DNA of 64,000 nt from Comamonas sp. lk (GCA_945865675.1 CAMBFO010000001.1:1-64000), one strand, 5' to 3'. Shown: positions 18,392 to 27,535, counted from the stretch's first letter. The notes: generated by a model from the sequence alone, not told the origin. Translations and numbers: made by a program.

Positions 18392-20445
18392 CAGGGCGCA
18401 TGGCGGGCGCTAAGGTCGCCGCCATGAAAACTCTACGCAAATTCCCCCGAGCGGTGCGCGAAATCGCGCACCAAATCATTCCCATGCCCGATGGCACCGA
18501 GTTGTCCGCGCGCATCTGGCTGCCCAAAGATGCCGCCAAGAACCCGGTGCCCGCCATTCTGGAGCATTTGCCCTACCGCAAGCGCGACGGCACCATCGTG
18601 CGAGACGCCCTCACCCACCCCTATCTGGCGGGCCATGGGTATGCCTGCATCCGCGTAGACATGCGCGGCAACGGCGACTCGCAAGGCCTGATGCACGACG
18701 AATACAGCGAGCAGGAATTACAGGACGCGGAATCTGTCATCGCCTGGCTGCGCCAGCAGCCCTGGTGTACCGGGCGGGTGGGCATGATGGGGATTTCCTG
18801 GGGTGGCTTTAATAGCCTGCAGGTGGCAGCGCGCCAACCCGAAGGCTTGGAAGCCATCATCACTTTGTGCTCTACGGACGACCGCTATACCGACGACATC
18901 CATTACAAAGGCGGCTGTCTGTTGTCGGAAAACATGGGCTGGTCGGCCACGATGTTTGGCTACTCCTCGCGGCCGCCAGACCCAGCATTGGTGGGTAAGG
19001 CATGGCGCGCCATGTGGCTGGAACGCCTGAACACGGAGCCCCTGTTGGCCATTGACTGGCTACAACACCCGCACCGCGATGCCTACTGGAAGCGCGGTTC
19101 GGTGAACCAAGACATAGGCGCCATCAAAGCGGCAGTGTTGGCTTTTGGTGGCTGGAATGACGCCTATACCAATGCGGTGCCACGTCTGGTGGGCTCAGTG
19201 CAAAGCCCGGTCAAAGGCATCATCGGCCCCTGGGCGCACAAATACCCGCACTTTGCCGTGCCCGAGCCGCGTATCGGCTTTTTGCAAGAGGCGCTGCGTT
19301 GGTGGGACCGCTGGCTCAAAGGCGCGCAAACCGGCGTGGAGCAGGACCCCGCTTTTCGCACCTACATCATGGAGGTGCAGCGGCCGGGCGCCAGCATCAG
19401 CCGCATTGAGGGTCGCTGGGTGAGCGACACCGTCTGGCCCAATGCCAAAGACCTGGGCCAGCGCCTGCACCTCAATGCCGACGGCCTGGGCGCAGAGCGT
19501 GCCAGCGCGCACAAGCAAACGATTAGCTCGCCACAGCACACGGGCGCGGACAGCGGCGAGTACTGCATTATTTGGCTGGGGCCAGAATTTCCTGGCGACC
19601 AGCGCCAGGACGATTCCGGATCCCTGTGCTTTGACGGCAACCCCTTGGGCCAGGACATCGACCTGGTGGGCGCGCCGGTACTAACGCTTAAGTTCAGCGT
19701 GGACCAGCCAGTGGCGCATGTGGCGGTGCGGCTCAACAGCATCTGGCCCGATGGCGCAGTATCGCGTCTGACCTACGCGGTGGCCAATCTGACGCATTTG
19801 CACGCTGACGCCAGCCACGACCAGCCGCAGGCCCTAGAGCCGGGTAAGGTCTATACCGTGAAAATCCAATTGGACGAGGTGGCCTACCGCATCCCCAAGG
19901 GGCACACGCTGCGGGTATCGCTGTCCACCAGCTACTGGCCGCTGATCTGGCCGGCGCCGACCCCGGTAAGGCTGACGGTGCATACCGGCGCCAGCCACAT
20001 GGACATGCCAGTGCGCCCCAAAGTACGCGGTGAAAAAGCCCCGCATTTTGAGCCGGCCGAGGCTGCACCGGCCGTCCGCTTAAAGACGCTGGACGCCCCT
20101 TGGAACAAACGGGAAGTCACGATTGACCAAGCCACCGGCGAGCGACGCATGGTGATTGAAGACGACTTTGGCCGCATCACCAACATGGAGCATGGTCTTA
20201 CGACCTGGGGGCGCGGGCGGGAACGCTACAGCATCCTGCCCGATGACCCTTTATCAGCCCGCCAGGAGTGCCACTGGAGCATGGAAACCTCGCGCGGCGA
20301 TTGGGTGACGCGCACCGAAACCCATAGCACCATGAGCGCCAGCGCTACCCATTTCCGCGTCACCGGTCGCTTAGAAGCCTACGAGGGCGACAAGCAAATT
20401 TTGGTGCGGCATTGGGACAAGAAAGTCAAGCGGCGCTTGCTCTGA
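18388..20445 (+). CDS. CocE/NonD family hydrolase (X-Pro dipeptidyl-peptidase-like); start may be 18424
   Basis: DGTELSARIWLP, VDMRGNGDSQG, GMMGISWGGFNSLQVA nucleophile elbow. Confidence 0.88.
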   Translation: MTGRMAGAKVAAMKTLRKFPRAVREIAHQIIPMPDGTELSARIWLPKDAAKNPVPAILEHLPYRKRDGTIVRDALTHPYLAGHGYACIRVDMRGNGDSQGLMHDEYSEQELQDAESVIAWLRQQPWCTGRVGMMGISWGGFNSLQVAARQPEGLEAIITLCSTDDRYTDDIHYKGGCLLSENMGWSATMFGYSSRPPDPALVGKAWRAMWLERLNTEPLLAIDWLQHPHRDAYWKRGSVNQDIGAIKAAVLAFGGWNDAYTNAVPRLVGSVQSPVKGIIGPWAHKYPHFAVPEPRIGFLQEALRWWDRWLKGAQTGVEQDPAFRTYIMEVQRPGASISRIEGRWVSDTVWPNAKDLGQRLHLNADGLGAERASAHKQTISSPQHTGADSGEYCIIWLGPEFPGDQRQDDSGSLCFDGNPLGQDIDLVGAPVLTLKFSVDQPVAHVAVRLNSIWPDGAVSRLTYAVANLTHLHADASHDQPQALEPGKVYTVKIQLDEVAYRIPKGHTLRVSLSTSYWPLIWPAPTPVRLTVHTGASHMDMPVRPKVRGEKAPHFEPAEAAPAVRLKTLDAPWNKREVTIDQATGERRMVIEDDFGRITNMEHGLTTWGRGRERYSILPDDPLSARQECHWSMETSRGDWVTRTETHSTMSASATHFRVTGRLEAYEGDKQILVRHWDKKVKRRLL

Positions 20446-20508
20446 ATCAAGTGCGGCCCGCGCCGGTGCGAACAAGCGTTCGGCACCGGGCCGGGTGGCC
20501 TTAGCCGC

Positions 20509-20670
20509 TTATTTTTTCTCGGCAGGGGTAAAAATACCCTTTACCGTGTCGCCGGCCTTGGCGGCTGTATCAACCACGGTAGACCCTAGCGCACTGATAC
20601 TGGCGCAGCCAGTCAAGGTCAGTACCAACATAGTTGCACCAGCAATTTTCGAAAAAGCATTGAAGTTCAT
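20509..20670 (-). CDS. Small lipoprotein, 53 aa
   Basis: MNFNAFSKIAGATMLVLTLTGCASISALGSTVVDTAAKAGDTVKGIFTPAEKK with LTGC lipobox; absent from the ORF track. Confidence 0.65.
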   Translation of the reverse strand: MNFNAFSKIAGATMLVLTLTGCASISALGSTVVDTAAKAGDTVKGIFTPAEKK

Positions 20671-20843
20671 CGTCATCCATCCTTTTTGGGCATTGTGTTA
20701 TTGCGGACTGGAGGGCCTAGTGGCACATCGCAAATTCCGAACGAAGTCTCGAAACGACCTAGGGCCGAACCCCCACTATAAATGCAAGACGCGAGTTGGC
20801 TGAAAAATACCAATCACCAAGGGCCGGGAAATCCGATGCGCGA

Positions 20844-21101
20844 TCATTGGCTGCCCGCTTCCTGCGCACACCAACCGCGCGCCTTGGCCTCGAAATCGCT
20901 GCGGGTTTGCCCGGTGGACTCAGAAATGCGCCAGGGTGTTTTTTCGGAATGCGCGTCCCAGACTTTGAGGCGGGATTTGACGCAGCGGTCTTGCGGGGAT
21001 TCTTCGCAGGCGGTCAAGTTCAGGCAGACCAAAGCACAGGCGATCGCCAGTGCGCTGCACGAAGACCTCTGCGATCCTTTTTGCTGCTTGTCCATGCCCA
21101 T
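20844..21101 (-). CDS. Hypothetical lipoprotein
   Basis: MGMDKQQKGSQRSSCSALAIACALVCLNLTACEESPQDRC...; lipobox LTAC. Confidence 0.6.
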   Translation of the reverse strand: MGMDKQQKGSQRSSCSALAIACALVCLNLTACEESPQDRCVKSRLKVWDAHSEKTPWRISESTGQTRSDFEAKARGWCAQEAGSQ

Positions 21102-21222
21102 GCTCCATATCCATTCAATTTCCAGTCCGTCCTTCTGTCCCTCGCACAATGGGTGTCATTTTCAGGGAAGCTACACCCGATAAAATCGGCTTCGGCGAAT
21201 TCGGCGCTAGCGGAGAAACGTC

Positions 21223-21312
21223 ATGCTCAAAACTATTGTCCAAGTACTCGCAGTATGGCTGGCTGCCATGTGCCTGTTGTTCTTTTTTTTGGCAATTGGG
21301 GGCGACATCTAA
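21223..21312 (+). CDS. Putative 29-aa single-TM protein
   Basis: MLKTIVQVLAVWLAAMCLLFFFLAIGGDI preceded by GGAGAAACGTC; below ORF-track size. Confidence 0.45.
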   Translation: MLKTIVQVLAVWLAAMCLLFFFLAIGGDI

Positions 21313-21363
21313 ATTCGCCGCGTCATCGCTATTTACACGCACAAAAAAACCAGCCATCGCTGC

Positions 21364-21398
21364 GCGATGCTGGCTTTCAAAATGGTGCCGATTATCGG
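21364..21398. repeat. Left att direct repeat GCGATGCTGGCTTTCAAAATGGTGCCGATTATCGG
   Basis: Identical to 28094-28128. Confidence 0.9.
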
Positions 21399-21495
21399 CA
21401 TCACACTACGCCATTAAGCTATTGAAAGATAAGGATATTTTTGGGAACGTCATTCACAATGCCCCCAATAATACCCCCATCTGGAGAAAGTACCC

Positions 21496-22716
21496 ATGAG
21501 CAAGGCAACCAACAAACTCAGCGACACCAAAGCCAAGACGGTTAAGGCGCCGGGCAAGTATGCCGACGGTGAGGGCTTGTACCTCGAGGTAACGGCCAAA
21601 GGCTCAAAACTATGGCGACTAAAGTACCGCATCGCGGGCATAGAAAAATCCCTTTCCATCGGGCCCTACCCTGCAATTGGGATAGCGCAGGCGAGGGAAT
21701 CCAAGAACCAGGCCAGAAAGCAAATAGCCCAGGGGGTTGACCCATCGGCAACCAAGCAAGCGGCCAAAGCTCGCAAAGCCTTGGATGCAGCCCAGACCGT
21801 CCAATCGTGCGCTAGGGCTTGGATAGAACACCAAAAAGCTAAGTGGGGTCAAGGCACCTTAAAGGCAGTCGAATCAAGCTTTGAGCGAGATGTCTATCCA
21901 TTGATGGGGCAGCGGGCGATATCAAGCCTTACGGCGGAGGACGTCATCAAGGCCACCAAGATGGTGACCGCACGTGGCGCCAAAGACCAAGCCGCCAGGC
22001 TCCTCCAAAGGCTGAAATCATTTTCAAGATGGGCCACTGTAAACCGATTGATAACTGTAAACCCTGGCGGAGATATCAAGCCAGACGACATATTGGAGCG
22101 GCGCGAAGTCAAGCATCGTCCCGCCCTAGGTCAAGAACAACTGAGCGACTTCATGCAGAGACTTGCCGCCTACGACGGCGACATTGTGGTGGCCGAAGGT
22201 TTAAGGTTCTTGGCCCTGACCGCTTTGCGCCCAGGCGAGGTGCGCGGACTGCTTTGGACTGACCTTGATATCGGGAAGGCGATGCTCACCATACCCGCTT
22301 CGCGGATGAAAATGGGGCGAAACCATAGGGTACCCCTATCTACCCAAGCATTGGCCGTTGTAGAGCGTATTCGGCCGCTTAACGGCCACAGAAAACTAGT
22401 CTTTTCTTCGGTGCGAAAGCCTGGCTTCCCTATGAGCGAAAACACACTTAATTTGGGATTGCAGCGTATGGGATTTCAAGCTACAAGCCACGGTATGAGG
22501 TCGACGTTTTCCACCATAGCGAATGAAAGTCTGAACTTCAAGCGTGAGGTCATCGAGGCAGCGTTAGCTCACATGGACGGGAACAAGGTAGCCGCAGCCT
22601 ACAACCGCACCGATTTCTACAACGAACGAATCCGCCTCATGCAGTGGTGGGCTAACTTTTTGGATTCAAATGCCAGGTTGAATCAAGTGCAAAGTGGCGC
22701 GATAGCAACAACTTAG
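21496..22716 (+). CDS. Tyrosine integrase, DUF4102/P4-like
   Basis: Arm-binding N-terminus KYADGEGLYLEVTAKGSKLWRLKYRIAG; ALRPGEVRGLLW, HGMRSTFSTIANE, ALAHMDGNKVAAAYNRTDF catalytic blocks. Confidence 0.93.
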   Translation: MSKATNKLSDTKAKTVKAPGKYADGEGLYLEVTAKGSKLWRLKYRIAGIEKSLSIGPYPAIGIAQARESKNQARKQIAQGVDPSATKQAAKARKALDAAQTVQSCARAWIEHQKAKWGQGTLKAVESSFERDVYPLMGQRAISSLTAEDVIKATKMVTARGAKDQAARLLQRLKSFSRWATVNRLITVNPGGDIKPDDILERREVKHRPALGQEQLSDFMQRLAAYDGDIVVAEGLRFLALTALRPGEVRGLLWTDLDIGKAMLTIPASRMKMGRNHRVPLSTQALAVVERIRPLNGHRKLVFSSVRKPGFPMSENTLNLGLQRMGFQATSHGMRSTFSTIANESLNFKREVIEAALAHMDGNKVAAAYNRTDFYNERIRLMQWWANFLDSNARLNQVQSGAIATT

Positions 22717-23069
22717 GTTCTTCTAATTGACTAATCAGGCAACTGTATTACCTTGCTATTGACTAATTCATCAACTATTTTGCGGCAATAGATCAATGAA
22801 CATTTTCAGTCGTAAATAAATTCATTACACGATAGAAAAACTCGATTATGATTTACGCAGAATCCCACCTAGCTCCAAGAGCACACTGTGACTGAGTCGG
22901 CGCCATAAGACCACTCATACTTATACAGACTCTCACCTAGGTGCCGGGGCACCTCCTTCATGTCAAGCATACGGCCACCCATTGGCAAGGGCAAGGCGAC
23001 ATGACACAACACATCCGAACCTTTTAGGCGGCACTACGTTTGCAGTGCTACCGACTCATGGAGATAGAT

Positions 23070-23273
23070 ATGTCAGATCAACTTTTGCGATTCCCCGAAG
23101 TCATTGCCCTGGTAAAGAAATCAAGGGGAACTATTTACGTAGACATGAAGCGCGGCGATTTTCCAATGTCCATCAGCATCGGCCGTAGAGCCGTTGCTTG
23201 GAAGCGTACCGAACTTGAGACTTGGCTCAGTGCGCGCCCGCAGTCCTCAGCCGCCCACCCGCCTGGCGCGTAG
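23070..23273 (+). CDS. AlpA-family regulator/excisionase-like
   Basis: MSDQLLRFPEVIALVKKSRGTIYVDMKRGDFPMSISIGRRAVAWKRTELETWL. Confidence 0.8.
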   Translation: MSDQLLRFPEVIALVKKSRGTIYVDMKRGDFPMSISIGRRAVAWKRTELETWLSARPQSSAAHPPGA

Positions 23274-23410
23274 CCCCCCAGGGTAGGCGACAGTACCGGG
23301 GCGGCTGCTACAGCCCCCCCTACCTACCCCGCCAAAGCGGGGCGCAGCAACACAAAAAAAATCCACCAAGCTTTAAAGACTGGTGGACAAGATTTGAGAG
23401 AGGTCATTGT

Positions 23411-24925
23411 ATGACTGAACAACTATGCCTGAAAGAAAAATGGGCGCGGATGGGTAACGGCGGGCCTTTGAAAGCCTTAGAGGGTTCCCAGAAAAGCCAA
23501 TGGCTGATTGATGGGATCATTGCCCCCAACACGATCAACTGGTTGGTGGCGCCCCCAGAATCCTACAAAACATTCATTGCTTTAGATATGGGCGCGTGTA
23601 TTGCAAGTGGCAGACCTTGGCATGGCCTACCAACTCAGAGGACGGGAGTACTTTATCTATCTGCCGAAGGCGGCGACGATATTCACATCCGAAGGGCGGC
23701 CATTGATACGGCAGCCAATGACGCCTCAGAACAACTATGGATTGCCCAAGCGCGGCCACGAATAGATGATGAAGAGGGCTTCGGCTTCTTGTGTGGCGCG
23801 GCATTAAATGGCTACTTTAAATATGCTCAATGTCAAAATCTTCGCGTTGGAAATGATTACTTCCAAGTAGCAAAAATTAAATATTTCAATGCAGAAGAAA
23901 AAAAACGCTGGGAGGCACTTGGCGGTAAATTGGCAGAACCTACAAACGATGACTGTTTTATTGATTTAGAAAATTTCAAGAAAAAAAATATAGAAAAATG
24001 GAATGCAGTCTGCGAAGTTTTCGACTATGAAATGTGGGATGAAAGTCTGCCGCCAAATAAGCAAATAAAACATCCATACCTCGAAGTGTACGTAGACGAA
24101 GATAACAACGACAAGTGCTGGCAGCTAACAAACCTTGACGATTACTTGGCTGACTTGGATATCACGCACCGCTACAAGGGGTATGACCTTGGATATGCAC
24201 AAGCTGAAAGTTTGCAGATTGATGCCCGGCTGTCCGGCCGAATTGAAGTCGACAGCGATACAGGCGAAAAGAAATATTTCAGTAAAGGCCGCAGCCTATT
24301 GATCATCATCGACACATATTCGCAAACAAGCAGTGACGATGAAAAAGGCACCGTTAGCCGGTACATCAAAACCTTGAGGGATGTTCAGGATAAGGCTGTC
24401 AAGCTTGGAGTCTCCATCACTTTTTTAGTGATAGATCACACCACCAAGCAAGGTGATACCTATATGGGAAGTGGTGCCAAGCATGGCGACTGTGATGTCA
24501 TGATGAAGGTCGAACGGCCAAGCAAAGGCTCATCTGCAATTGTCAAATGTTTTAAACAGAAAGTGGGCACCCCATTTGCGCCCGTCCGCCTTGAACTCAA
24601 GCCAATCGAAATAGAAGGATTCTTAGACGGCATGGGCAGGCCCATCTCAAGCCTTTACGTTGACAGTGTGAATGGGGGCCTTCAATCGCGCCAGGCAGCG
24701 GCCGACATGACTGACACTGCTGCCGCTATTGCCCTTAGGCTGATTAATGCATCTGGCTCCATCAAGTCAGAAGACGCCAGGCAGAAATTCTTTGACCTGG
24801 AAATCAATCGGGGTAAGAAACCCGAATCCGTCAAAAGAGCGTTTATCCGAGCGCTGGACAGTCTCAAAGCAAAAAACCTGGTCTTCGAAGATTGGGAGGG
24901 ATACCTGTCCGATAAATCCACATGA
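23411..24925 (+). CDS. RepA-like RecA-superfamily ATPase (AAA_25-like) with internal insertion
   Basis: WLVAPPESYKTFIALDMGACIASGRPWHGLP...VLYLSAEGGDD; Walker B SLLIIIDTYSQTS; ITFLVIDHTTKQG. Confidence 0.72.
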   Translation: MTEQLCLKEKWARMGNGGPLKALEGSQKSQWLIDGIIAPNTINWLVAPPESYKTFIALDMGACIASGRPWHGLPTQRTGVLYLSAEGGDDIHIRRAAIDTAANDASEQLWIAQARPRIDDEEGFGFLCGAALNGYFKYAQCQNLRVGNDYFQVAKIKYFNAEEKKRWEALGGKLAEPTNDDCFIDLENFKKKNIEKWNAVCEVFDYEMWDESLPPNKQIKHPYLEVYVDEDNNDKCWQLTNLDDYLADLDITHRYKGYDLGYAQAESLQIDARLSGRIEVDSDTGEKKYFSKGRSLLIIIDTYSQTSSDDEKGTVSRYIKTLRDVQDKAVKLGVSITFLVIDHTTKQGDTYMGSGAKHGDCDVMMKVERPSKGSSAIVKCFKQKVGTPFAPVRLELKPIEIEGFLDGMGRPISSLYVDSVNGGLQSRQAAADMTDTAAAIALRLINASGSIKSEDARQKFFDLEINRGKKPESVKRAFIRALDSLKAKNLVFEDWEGYLSDKST

Positions 24926-25276
24926 CGAACCTAATTCGATAGGCTTGGACATCGGACACCCCACCCCCCTTAAAAGGGGGGGGATGTCTGTCCACCCTGT
25001 CTAGTCCGTCTCCAATAGGACAGACATTGATTTATGGTGGCCTAGACTCGTCCGCCTTCGTGGCGATATTTGTAATGCTTTGACGCTGAAATAGCGATTT
25101 CACCCTCGAGGATGAGGGTTAACGGTTAATGCTATTGAATCACTTTTGTTCAAATTGAACATTGTCTGTAAAGCTGCCATACTTCTATTGCAAACTGAAC
25201 CAACGTTACGAAACTTGTAGCAACTTCTACCTTGGTTCTGCCCACAACTTCATGTGAATTTTTATGGAGAGTCCAA

Positions 25277-25426
25277 GTGACCGATAAAGACTTTGTAGAT
25301 ATGGCCCTTGAAAAGGCGCAAATAATTGAAGCAAACCCATCAAATGATGAGGCATTTGAATTGTGCCAAATCATCATCGGGCTTGTTGACGTTATCAATA
25401 GGTTGGAATCTCAGACCTCACCATAA
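25277..25426 (+). CDS. Small hypothetical protein, GTG start, 49 aa
   Basis: VTDKDFVDMALEKAQIIEANPSNDEAFELCQIIIGLVDVINRLESQTSP; RBS-like GGAGAG upstream. Confidence 0.5.
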   Translation: MTDKDFVDMALEKAQIIEANPSNDEAFELCQIIIGLVDVINRLESQTSP

Positions 25427-25507
25427 GTTTGACTGGCTCCTCCAGGTCCAAACCAACACCAAACCAAGACGCGATCCAATGATTAGCGCGTTTTATGGAG
25501 AGTACAA

Positions 25508-25873
25508 GTGACTAAAAAAGACAAACAAGCCAGGATTATTACTTGGGAAAACAACACAAGATTTATTGAAGTCGCGTATGTCCAGAGAGATGGCCAGGAA
25601 GTAATTGGAATGTACGAAAAATGTGGTTGGACTCAGCCACTATCTGGAGATCTGCAAGATTTGCAAGATGTGCATAAGGACAAACCATCTAGTGTTCTTT
25701 CCTGGAAAAATAATTCAAAATTTATTGAAGTGGCATACATACAAAAAGACGGCCAGGAAGTAATCGGAAAGTACGAAAGATGGGGTTGGATTCAGCCACC
25801 GTATAAAGTGGTGCAAAGTGTACTCAAAAGTCTTAGTAACGGTCCTCGCCGCGTAGTAGGCCGCCAGAAGTAG
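25508..25873 (+). CDS. Hypothetical protein with two tandem ~38-aa repeats, GTG start
   Basis: ARIITWENNTRFIEVAYVQRDGQEVIGMYEKCGWTQPL and SSVLSWKNNSKFIEVAYIQKDGQEVIGKYERWGWIQPP. Confidence 0.65.
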   Translation: MTKKDKQARIITWENNTRFIEVAYVQRDGQEVIGMYEKCGWTQPLSGDLQDLQDVHKDKPSSVLSWKNNSKFIEVAYIQKDGQEVIGKYERWGWIQPPYKVVQSVLKSLSNGPRRVVGRQK

Positions 25874-25896
25874 GCATCGTCGTTGATGGGAGTGGT

Positions 25897-27360
25897 TCAA
25901 GCACGGTCGTTATGAATCCCCTGTTGAATTTGCATGTCTAGGATCGTGAAAATCATTGGACTGAATACTGCCCCTTGGCTGCAAACTTCATACAAGGTCT
26001 GGCGCAGAAGTCGTGCGTTGTAGTTGTATTTGTTCGACATCTGGTGCGCCGCGCACATTTCTAGCAACAGCCTTTGCTCTTTATTGGAATCTTTTTGGGC
26101 AGCAGTAAATGCGTTATTCCACCACCTAAAAAGGGTAAATCCGGTAGCCACCACCCACGCTGCAATCACGTTTTCATTGGTGATGGCAAATGACGCCAAA
26201 ACCGTTAGTCCGATCTTTATAACTTCTATGAAAAATCCCCACAACAAGTACCCTAACGTTTTCAGTTCAGATTGCTCTTTCTTACGAACCTTTGACGGAA
26301 CCCGTATCCCAAACATTTTTTCTTTGGACAGGACGTTCCGGGCGAATTCAATGGTTTCGGCATAGATCAAAGCGTTAACCAATATGCTTTCGAGCGTTGG
26401 CGATCTCAGTGGACGAAGGGCAATCATTTGGGTTGCAACCGACTCTAGTTCTTCGGGTTTAGGATCGAAGCCGCTTTGAAACGCGCTGTGACCATCCTCA
26501 CCACCTGAGATGACACTTACTAGATCGAAAGTGCCCCATACTGTATCAAACTGCTGCATCAATTCTTTTTGACGAGCAACATTGAGATGAGAGATTTTTC
26601 TCTGAAATTCATCGACACTGTGAAACCAAAATTTTGAGTAATCAGTATCGTCTGCAGGTTCGGGTTCGCGTTTCCTCAGTGCTGCTTTTAAGTCCGAAAT
26701 GATTTCTGCAATTTTTGAAATGTCTTTACCGTTATGCCGCAATGGCTTGTCGAACTTAGCCGCGCTTTGACTTAGTTCCGATATAATTTTTTGAACTTGG
26801 CTATAGCTTGGAGCTGCAAGCTTCACCAAAAGAATAGTCGCTTGCTTTTCCAAGCTATCTGCGTACCAGCTCGGATTTTTGGACGTACCGACGTGGTAAT
26901 AAACCTGCGAATCAAATATCTCTGATTTAACCCAAAGATAGTCGGCTAATGTGGTTAGCGATCTCTCCAAATAAAATGAAAAAGTTGCCGTAAGTCCGTG
27001 TTTCTGCCTTTCCATGAAGATTGGAAATTCAGCCGCCGGTAAATCCATAAAAATAGTGGCAGAGCAGTCAAACTTCGAGACGACCCCTTCTTTATTTTTA
27101 TAGGCATTGTCGATAGTCGCCTCAATGAAAGCCCTCGGCTCATTTAAATTTTTAAAGGAAACCACCAAATCTGCGACATATGTTTTTTGCATGCAGCCGT
27201 TGTGCTCAACTTCTAAGCCTTCAGAGAGGATGAGTTCCGCGCGTGCAATTGGCACCTCTTCATTTTGGCCAATGACCAACGTCGCGGGGACAGCGGAAAT
27301 ATCGACTGCTTTTTGCCTGGTAATTGTTAGGCTTTCTAATCTGGCAAATCCGTGAACCAT
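25897..27360 (-). CDS. Uncharacterised 487-aa protein with C-terminal TM segments
   Basis: Long ORF; hydrophobic stretch LGYLLWGFFIEVIKIGLTVLASFAITNENVIAAWVVATGFTLFRWW. Confidence 0.75.
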   Translation of the reverse strand: MVHGFARLESLTITRQKAVDISAVPATLVIGQNEEVPIARAELILSEGLEVEHNGCMQKTYVADLVVSFKNLNEPRAFIEATIDNAYKNKEGVVSKFDCSATIFMDLPAAEFPIFMERQKHGLTATFSFYLERSLTTLADYLWVKSEIFDSQVYYHVGTSKNPSWYADSLEKQATILLVKLAAPSYSQVQKIISELSQSAAKFDKPLRHNGKDISKIAEIISDLKAALRKREPEPADDTDYSKFWFHSVDEFQRKISHLNVARQKELMQQFDTVWGTFDLVSVISGGEDGHSAFQSGFDPKPEELESVATQMIALRPLRSPTLESILVNALIYAETIEFARNVLSKEKMFGIRVPSKVRKKEQSELKTLGYLLWGFFIEVIKIGLTVLASFAITNENVIAAWVVATGFTLFRWWNNAFTAAQKDSNKEQRLLLEMCAAHQMSNKYNYNARLLRQTLYEVCSQGAVFSPMIFTILDMQIQQGIHNDRA

Positions 27361-27535
27361 CTCGCATCCTTAATTTTTGGTAGCTCTGATAAGTTGCCGT
27401 TAAAGCCTTCGCTTAGACCTTTTCGATCTCAGTAAAGTTCGCGGAATTTCGCTGAGCTACAGCTTTGAGATGGTTAAAGGCAGTAACACAGGGGTGCAGT
27501 ACACCACGAACCCCATGATACGCGTGCGCGAACCC

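Noticed and set aside
25148-25160. Short palindrome GTTCAA-a-TTGAAC
   Set aside because: Six-bp arms are expected by chance at this frequency; no further support as an operator.
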